64,000 bases of DNA from Anisodus tanguticus (lineage: Eukaryota; Streptophyta; Magnoliopsida; Solanales; Solanaceae). Made by a program: the position numbers and the translations under genes. Of the stretch, positions 57,224 to 64,000 are shown in pieces. The stretch lies in NCBI GenBank assembly GCA_034509755.1, contig CM067541.1, positions 57,609,556 to 57,673,555 on the forward strand, read 5' to 3'. Under the pieces are notes generated by a model. The model was not told the DNA's origin, searched no databases, and saw only the letters and a list, made by a program, of their open reading frames with translations. The stretch's first letter is position 1. Each line of letters starts with the position of its first letter.

Positions 57224-58150
57224 ATCCTAAGGTTGTCTAATGTTGGGGATGAGTTGTGGTGGGTATATCTGAATGGATAAGTGAATTTTGGTACCCCATT
57301 TCTTCTGTATATTTTCCCTCCACCCCTCTAACTTTTGCTTCTGTCATTTTTGACCCGCTTATTCTTTTTTTTCTTCCTATTAATCACCACGTTAGTTTGT
57401 TCCGCTTCGGTCATTTTGTTGTACCTGTGATATATGGATCTTGAACCTAACTCAATTTTAAAAACTAGTTCAAGGAGAAAAATAACCCAAGTCATCTCAT
57501 GCCCACCTTCGATGTGGGAGTCTTCTTTCCCTCTCCATTAGCACATATAATAAGTAACTCCATCCGAAAGGCTTAGAGACATGAAAAAAATTATTCAATT
57601 TTTCTATCTGTGTTGTAATTAAAATGATGATTTCACATGATTTTCGTCCATTTCATTGTCACATGCACCCTTGTTGCACTTTAATTTGGATTATACTGTT
57701 TAAAAACATATTCGAAGATATTAAGTCACCTAAGGGACAACCTGGATGCAGTTCATATTTCTTTATTAGAACGAATAAATATAAGTATCGTCACCTTCCA
57801 ACTAGTTTTGCAAAAACTTAATTTAGTACATAAGACCTCTTATAATGAACAGTTTCCCACAGGACACGCACATACATGACGTTCGTCACTCTTTTATTTT
57901 ATTGATATGAATAAGAGATGTATTATTTCAATAAAAAAAAACGGAAAAGAGCAAAAATTACCTTTGAACTATTCAAAATAGATTACATGTATCCTCGGTT
58001 TATTTTTGATACCAAATGAGCCCTCGTCGTCAATTAAATGGACCTCAAATACCCTTTTCTTTAAAATTGCCACATGACTGTCCACGTAGGATTATAACCC
58101 GTCCCACCCCAACTCATCGATTTTAATGGAGGTTTTCCGACGTAACAGTG
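57224..58150. other. shared upstream flank of bL17 unit 2
   Basis: Aligns with 60253-60990 plus 62209-62350 upstream of unit 3, and over its first 150 bp with 47459-47490 plus 54175-54245 upstream of unit 1. The promoter must lie here; no TATA box is obvious. A stretch at 57945-58140 (aaaaattacctttgaact, 'caaatgagccctcg') is a piece of another fold-back repeat type. Confidence 0.55.
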
Positions 58151-58475
58151 ATAGACGACATCAGACTCTATGTAAGTTTAATCAAAGGTCCTAAAAACCC
58201 AAGTCCTATCATCCCTACCTAACCCAAAATCCATAGAACATTTACCCATCTTACACTAGCTAGTTCACAGATGTTATACATAGCTTCCACATTTGAATTA
58301 TTTTAATGTCGATAACCCAAGAGAAAAATTGTGACTTCTCCAATTAAGCAACTAAAAAAAACATCCACTTTTCTAGAAGTACGTTGATTACCACATTGCA
58401 ATAGCAACCGCTATCACTAGCATCTTCACACCTCGCCCACGTCAACATCCTGCAACTATTATGGGAAAAAACTAC

Positions 58476-58590
58476 AACAACAACTATGCCTCAATCCCAA
58501 ACAAGTTGGGGTTGACCATATGAATCTCTACTTCTTCTTTTACGCTCATTTCATATCATCATCATAAAACTATAAAGAAAAAAAGAATGA
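58476..58590 (-). mobile_element. RTE/SINE-type tail insert, copy a
   Basis: Reads acaacaacaactatgcctca, then 'aacaagttggggttgacc', the reverse of a plant retroposon 3' tail ending in (TTG)n. It interrupts the intron text after 'catcctgcaactat'. Confidence 0.65.
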
Positions 58591-59011
58591 AAAAAGACCC
58601 TCCTTTATGCAAATTGGTACCATTTCATAGGTTGAATGCACAAAAGGAATACCTTCCAACTCCACACAAAAAGATAGATTGGGTTTCCTTACACTAAAAT
58701 GATGCAAACTTTTGTGCAGTCACATGCCATGGGCAACAGACTAACACACAATGCGGCAATTTCAACTGGATTTCAATGCCCACCCAGAAACACTATGTAA
58801 GTTTGATCAAAGATCCTAAGACAACAATATTTATTTAAGCAACATTACAAAGAGAGGCATAATTATGCGCGGACTTCTTGATAACATCCGGCATGGTCTA
58901 GACCAACGGAAAATCACCTATACATTAAAACTTGGCAAGTAGTAGACAAGAGAACTAGGTGTGAAGAGGAAAAAACTGTACTCACCTCACCCACTTCAAC
59001 ATCCCTCAACT

Positions 59012-59130
59012 ATAATGAAAACAACAACAATGATGCCTCAGTCCAAAACAAGTTGGGGTCGGCTATGAATCCCCACTTCTGCATTTAAGCTCATTTCTAT
59101 TATCATCATACAACTATATTGAAAAAGAGA
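59012..59130 (-). mobile_element. RTE/SINE-type tail insert, copy b
   Basis: The same insert as at 58476-58590, at the same intron position (after 'catccctcaactat') in the second intron block, with matching text 'aacaagttggggtcggc'. The two copies come from one insertion followed by duplication. Confidence 0.65.
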
Positions 59131-59341
59131 ATTAAGAGAAAAGACCCTCCTTTATGCAAATTGGTACCATTCCACAGCTTGAATGCACCAACAGAGTGCC
59201 TTCTGTACCCACACAAAAAGATAGATTGGGTTTCCTTACACTAGAAAGATGCAAACTTTTGTGCATTCACATGCCATGGGGAACAAACTGACACAAATTT
59301 GGCAATTTCCGTTGGATGCCAATTCCCATCCAAAAAAACTA

Positions 59342-59375
59342 GCATAAGACCCCCCCCCCCCCTCCCCAAAAAAAA
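59342..59375. repeat. poly-C and poly-A run
   Basis: About 14 C interrupted by one T, then about 11 A. Such runs are error-prone in sequencing, so the exact length should not be trusted. Confidence 0.8.
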
Positions 59376-59538
59376 AAATGTAAACATTGCCGTGCAGAGG
59401 CAAAACCAGGAATTCTAATAGGGATTCAAAGTTTTCAAGAATGCAACACCTTAAACTGGAACTTCCAACCTATATCAATTTTTCAGCCATCCCTGTACAC
59501 TAGAAACTTCCTTAAACGAAAGGAATTCAACAATTTAA

Positions 59539-59684
59539 CAACAACAACATACACAGTGTAATCCACAAAGTGGGGTCAGGATAGGATGTACGCCGACCTA
59601 ACCTCTACCTTTGTGGGTAGAGAGGTTGTTTTCAATAGACGCTCGGCTCAAAACTATGCATGATTGCAAGGCGAATAAGCCAAA
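59539..59684 (-). mobile_element. TS-like SINE with 14-bp target duplication
   Basis: A 146-bp insert starting caacaacaac and containing 'gtaatccacaaagtggggtc' and 'ggtagagaggttgtt' is flanked by the perfect duplicate attcaacaatttaa (59525-59538 and 59685-59698). Unit 2 keeps the empty site near 56770. On the minus strand it ends in (TTG)n, and its tail is the same type as the LINE at 18.4 kb. Confidence 0.88.
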
Positions 59685-59879
59685 ATTCAACAATTTAAAT
59701 ATACAAAAAAAATTGTCTTTTTGACTGAACCCCTTTAATACATGTAGCAGCATGAGTCATCTCGGCTCAAAACTATGCATGATTGCAAGGCGAATAAGCC
59801 AAAATTCAACAATTTAAATATACAAAAAAAATTGTCTTTTTGACTGAACCCCTTTAATACATGTAGCAGCATGAGTCAT
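59642..59879. repeat. 119-bp perfect tandem duplication
   Basis: 59642-59760 is repeated at 59761-59879 with no difference that I can see. The unit starts inside the TS-like SINE and ends in the intron, so it formed after the SINE insertion. Confidence 0.92.
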
Positions 59880-60032
59880 CCAATGCCTCACTTGTACTCA
59901 ATGTATAGCTGATTTTTTCTTTAAAGAATTATTTATACTATGGCACTGGCACCCATTGGAGTAAAAGGTACAATGGTGGTTTAGAATCTTGAAAACACAT
60001 ATTTTTGCACAAATTGTAATGAGAAAGATTAC

Positions 60033-60252
60033 CTTGGGAAGAAAGGGATAAGAGTGGATGCAGGGGAGTAAGACCAACAAAGGACTGAAGAATTCTTGAA
60101 CTTGACTTTGGTTTGCAAATCCTCAAACGATAAGGAGAAGGCGCACAAGAGAATCGAAGTGAAGGGTTCAAAATTTGTTGAATTGAAGGGAGTGCCGATT
60201 TTAGACAAGACATGCTCCATGTTGTAGAAACTGAAGTGCTTGCGGAAGCCAT
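60033..60252 (-). pseudogene. plastid ribosomal protein bL17, unit 3 (exon 1 only)
   Basis: The exon has the same length as in unit 2 (220 bp) and the same phase, and ends CCAAG^GTAATC. It encodes MASASTSVSTTWSMSCLKSA and FVGLTPLHPLLSL, an intact transit peptide with about ten changes from unit 2. No second exon follows in its direction. A transcript could only read into intron, adding a short tail before a stop. It is a truncated gene copy. Confidence 0.85.
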
Positions 60253-61007
60253 ATCCTAAACTTTGATTTCTTGTCTCTGGTAATGTTCGGAATGAGTTGT
60301 GGGTTTATCCGAATGGATAAGGGAGTTTTGGTACCCCAATTCTCCTCTATATTTTCTCTCCGCCCCTAGACTTTTGCTTTCTGTCATTTTGACTCGCTTA
60401 TTTTTTCTTTTTAATCACCATGGTGAGGGTAGTTTGCGCCAACTTTACCTTTCAATAACACATACTTACTTCATTTCAATTTGTCTGAAGATTGATCTGT
60501 TTGGAGAGTTAAATAACTTTTTTTGACTTAATTTTAAATATAGATTATTCGAGTATTTTATAATAAAACTTATATATTTAAAAACTACATAAAAGTACTA
60601 TTATAAGTCTACATAATTAGTAATTCACTATATATGAAAAAAGTTAAAGAAAATCGTAATTAAAAAAAAACTGTTTGACTTACCAAATTGATCGATCTTC
60701 AAATAAATTAGGACGGAGGAATTGCTATATAAAGTTATTCTACTCACAAGGCTCGGAGACACAAAGAAATTACTCAATTTTTTATTTATCTGTTCTGCAA
60801 TTTAAATTTTGATATCTCACATGATTTTCGTCCTAATTGTCATTTCCACACCCTTGTAGCACTCTGACTTGCTTGCTTTGCAGTTTGCATATTGTTTAAA
60901 TCTAGCCAGATGATCGGATAATGCACAACGTACTAGTAGCCACCTAAGGAACAATTCTTATATAGTTCGTGTTTCTTTATTAGGACTAAATATAGGTAAA
61001 GTAGGTG
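60253..61007. other. upstream flank of bL17 unit 3
   Basis: Aligns with the unit 2 upstream flank (57224-57790), including 'gttttggtacccc' and 'tcacatgattttcgtcc'. No gene of its own is seen. Confidence 0.6.
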
Positions 61008-62208
61008 TGAAATATTTTATTGATAAATTTTATGAATCTCTCCATGATATCTCTTTCATTTTGAAAATAACTATCAGCATTCTTATTTATAATAATATTA
61101 AATCTATTTTTATTCAAAACAGAAAAACATATTCCTATATAAATTTAATTATAAATCCTAACTAGACATGATTTAAAATATTAAATTCTAACCAATTTTG
61201 ATTTCTTTCATCTTTGAATTATTATTTTCAACATTCTCCCGTAATTCAAAGTTGTATATACAACTTTTGATTCGCTTGTCACCATCTTTCAATTATTGAA
61301 TCACTTGTCTCCAACCCCTTTGATGCACTTGTCACCAACCACCAATTTTGTTGAAACATTTGTCTTCAATTCAGTTGATGCACTTGTCACAAACACTAAA
61401 TTTTATTGAAATACTTGTCTCCAACTCCGTTGATGTACTTGTCACCAACCACCAAATTTGTTGAAGCACTTGTCACCAACATCTAATTTGTTGAAGCACT
61501 TATTTTCAATCTCGTTGATGCACTTCTCATAAACACCTAATTTTGTTGAAGCACTTATCTCTAACTCCGTTGATGCACTTGTCACCAACTTTCAATTTTT
61601 GTTGAAGCACTTGTCTTCAACCCCGTTGATGCACTTGTCACCAACATTAAATTTTGTTGAAGGACTTTCTCTTCAACCTTCAATTATTGGAGCATTTTCT
61701 CTCCAACATTCCAATTTGTTGATGCACTTTCTCTTCAACCTTCAAATGTTAGAGCACACTCTCCAACCTTCCATTTTTTTTTACCCATTTCTCTTCAATT
61801 TTTAGAGAAAAGTTTCTTCCTCTTGTGTTATATTTGCTTGCACTCTTTTGAACCTTGAATATTTTGTTTCTCAATCCTTCTTAGCATGATTTTTTTCATG
61901 CATATCTCATTCACCCAACGGGCGGCATATATGGGTTATAGTCATTCGCCGGCAACAGAAGTTTTTTTATTCTCTATTAAGATCGTAGGAGTTCTGATAC
62001 CGATTTGAAGGGAAATATTTTATTTATGAACTCAATAAATCTTTGATTGCTCTCTACAATTTTCACTACTCTCTCTTGCTATGAAAATAGCTAGCAACAC
62101 CCTTATTTATAATAGTATGAAATTTATTTTGATTCAAAACAAGAAAATCTATTCTTATATAAATTTAACTATAAATCTTAACTAGACATAGAATTATTAT
62201 TTCCAACA
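61008..62208 (-). mobile_element. short non-autonomous LTR element with minisatellite
   Basis: Two related ends at 61008-61233 (226 bp) and 62006-62208 (203 bp) share 'gaaatattttatt', 'tcttatttataata' and 'actagacat', and end with CAACA. On the minus strand a primer site CGGTATCAGAACTCC (61988-62002) follows the right LTR and a purine tract ACGGGAGAA precedes the left. The internal 772 bp carry no gene but a 55-bp tandem repeat. Unit 2 of bL17 keeps the empty site near 57790. The target duplication is not clear. Confidence 0.8.
61255..61790. repeat. 55-bp minisatellite in the short LTR element
   Basis: Units marked by ttgatgcacttgtcacc start at 61320, 61375, 61430, 61515, 61570 and 61626. 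The spacing is 55 bp, except one of 85 bp that holds an extra half-unit. Each unit has two related halves of about 27 bp (ttgatgcacttgtcacca and ttgaagcacttgtcttca). Outer units are more diverged than central ones. Confidence 0.88.
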
Positions 62209-63260
62209 ACCTTCTAATTAATTTTTCAAAGATTTTAATATATGAGATTTTTGTAATGAACAGTTTCGCACATGACATGTATATGAAATTTGTGACTCTT
62301 ATTTTAGTGATACATAATTACGAGATGTGTTATTTCAATGAAAAAAAATAAAATTACTCTCATTTTGAATTTATCGACTCTAATTGCAGATTCACCTCGG
62401 CTATTCTCCTGGGACACAAAAGATTGACGCGTAGAAAGTTTCAGGGTTGTGGAGGCCACAAAAGATCCCAAATTTTAGGTGGCTGAAGAAATTTGATTTG
62501 ATTATGGGTAAGTGGTAATCCTTGTGGAATTGACATGCAAATCTTAAAAAGTTTTGTGATTATTCATTCCACATGAACTTGGTTGAAGGTTACGAAGTAA
62601 AGGGTCCTTGGATGACGCATCCCATCCTTTTCATCTTCCTCCAAATGGCAAACGATCCTATGAGAAACTTGTATCGGTTAGTACATCGTCAACAAGCTGG
62701 CCTTAACCATATATTGCTGTTTGAAGTACAATTGTATGATAAAGCCACTTAGCCAGCCAGCCAACCAAACAAATATAAAGCAACAAGAATATAATATTAC
62801 TACATTAATTGTAATTGATTGATAGACAAGTGATATTCCAGCAAACGTGTGAGTTATGACCTTCGTACTAGCTAAGGATACACTCTTTTTTTTCTTTCTT
62901 TACAAAAGATCAGAACTTTTGGTTCGACTAAATAACTCTGCAGGGACCGGCATGATATTCAATATTTAATCATGAATTCATTATTGTTCATTTGAAATCT
63001 CTCTAATGGAAAGTGTGCTCTAGTATCTCACCTGCATGCTGATTTCTGTTAGAATTTTGATATAGAAAGAAAGAAGAACATATATAGAAAAACAAAGGAA
63101 ACAGAAAAAAAAAAAAAAAAAAACTTGAGGCTTGTAAAACACTTCCTCTCAAAAACTTGATTGGTTGAGTATTCTGGGAGATAATAGGTAGACAACGAGC
63201 ATGTTATCACAGTTATCTAATAGTAATTGTTGTACTATTTGTCTGATCTTATAAACTTTA
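62209..63260. other. duplicated flank, then unidentified DNA
   Basis: 62250-62350 ('aatgaacagtttcgcaca', 'gagatgtgttatttcaatg') continues the flank shared with unit 2 (57845-57940). Beyond that no gene or paired repeat is visible. A pure A run of about 21 lies at 63102-63123. Confidence 0.5.
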
Positions 63261-63261
63261 A

Positions 63262-64000
63262 TTCTTATAAGCAGTGTTTTCAGATACGTTTTCGAGGTGA
63301 CCTTGGGACAAGGCGTACCAAAAATGGTTCGGGGCGTAAATAATGAAAGACGTAGATTCATAGGGTGTACGCCCTAGAATTTGGGGCATAAGTCCAGGGA
63401 GCGAAGTGTAAGCCCCTGGCGTAAAAGTGTTTGCATCATGCGTTAAATTTTATCTTTTTAAAATTAAAAGTATTTTTGCTATAAATTATAATTGTTATGT
63501 ATCATGTTTTCATGTTGTAGTGGGCTTTCCTAAAATATATAAATAACACGTCATAAATAATTTTTATAAATGTTTATATATGAAAATGGTAAGATAGAAA
63601 TTTCATAGCACTATGTTGCTGAAGCAACTCTTTTCATTTTTTGGCGTTGCTATTACACTTTTCATCATTCTCCTTCTTTGAGGTATATAAATAAAAATGT
63701 GCAAATATTAGTTGAGGGTGAAAATAACTAATAAATGTGGAGATTAATGACGGAATGGATGAACAATTTATTTTAGAGATTATCTAGGTTATTACGGATT
63801 ATCATTTTTTGTGTTGTTACATTTCTCATATAATAATGATAATAACTTCTTTATAATATTGGTGATTTATTTGAATTTATTTGCAGAATTTTAATGAAAA
63901 TTTTACTTTTACTTATTTTTTAGTATTAAAAATAATAATTTGATGATACATGAGATATATGTCCCGTAGATTCATGGAACTACTTCCCATGTCTCGGGAC
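63262..64000. repeat. dispersed repeat end with 'gcgtaagcccc' motif, continues past window
   Basis: From 63272 (cagtgttttcagatacg) the text holds several variants of ggcgta and gtaagccc before an AT-rich interior. I recall such starts from dispersed plant repeats, but the partner end is not in the window, so the class is open. Confidence 0.35.

Larger units (their letters stand above)
58150..59520 (-). pseudogene. bL17 unit 3 intron, internally duplicated, exon 2 missing
   Basis: Two successive blocks (58160-58790 and 58790-59510) both align to the unit 2 intron (55835-56760). Both carry the same small insert with caacaacaac (58479 and 59013) that unit 2 lacks. Exon 2 would be expected left of 58160 but is absent; the upstream flank of unit 2 stands there. 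The unit was therefore truncated by recombination after its intron was duplicated. Confidence 0.75.

Noticed and set aside
57750..58150. Search for exon 2 of bL17 unit 3
   Set aside because: No piece of the conserved body text is found on the minus strand here; the region aligns to the upstream flank of unit 2.
61255..61790. CRISPR-like spacing of repeats
   Set aside because: The repeats form a head-to-tail minisatellite with no unique spacers, inside a plant LTR element.

Overview
This is a stretch of plant nuclear DNA. It is AT-rich and intron-containing, with plastid-targeted and endomembrane protein genes set in a dense nest of class I and class II transposons. The transposon types point to an asterid, most likely Solanaceae. 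They include Ty1/copia elements primed by initiator tRNA-Met, an RTE-type LINE whose 3' tail ends in (TTG)n like the TS SINEs, Au SINEs, a TRIM, a CACTA MITE and Helitron-like ends. No bacterial operon, CRISPR array, rRNA or convincing tRNA gene was found.

Layout. 1-5.3 kb is gene-free and holds a CACTA-type MITE, 245-bp and 41-bp tandem repeats, and the first copy of a dispersed repeat called R here. 5.33-10.38 kb is a complete but decayed Ty1/copia element on the minus strand, with a perfect 5-bp target duplication. 10.4-22.4 kb holds R copies 2 to 4. They are interrupted by a 1.4-kb PIF/Harbinger-like element and by a 3.6-kb Helitron-like insert. That insert carries a 5'-truncated RTE LINE and a patch resembling plant mitochondrial DNA. 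22.4-24.9 kb holds a Ty3/gypsy-type LTR remnant and a tRNA-like SINE. 26.4-27.4 kb is a solo LTR.

Host genes. A five-exon CYP714-like cytochrome P450 lies on the plus strand at 28.27-32.80 kb. It has a SINE in its presumed 5' leader and a one-base deletion in its last exon. A TRIM at 33.3-37.2 kb carries a decayed copia element inside its 3' LTR. A complete five-exon reticulon-like gene (250 aa) follows on the plus strand at 38.03-40.49 kb. It converges on a tandem family of minus-strand genes for plastid ribosomal protein bL17: unit 1 (41.4-47.5 kb, exon 2 intact but transit-peptide exon deleted), unit 2 (54.9-58.0 kb, complete, 209 aa) and unit 3 (58.1-62.4 kb, exon 1 and duplicated intron pieces only). 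Unit 1 has been filled with a solo LTR, a deleted copia element, an Au SINE and a 6.7-kb copia element. A 1.2-kb non-autonomous LTR element with a 55-bp minisatellite sits in the flank of unit 3.

The likely functional genes are the reticulon gene and bL17 unit 2. The P450 is probably a recent pseudogene or carries a base-call error. The rest is mobile DNA. Its insertion order can be read from target duplications and from the empty sites kept in the duplicated bL17 flanks. I found no undescribed molecular system. The most unusual structures are the repeat-loaded bL17 family, the R repeat with hairpin ends, and the minisatellite-bearing short LTR element.
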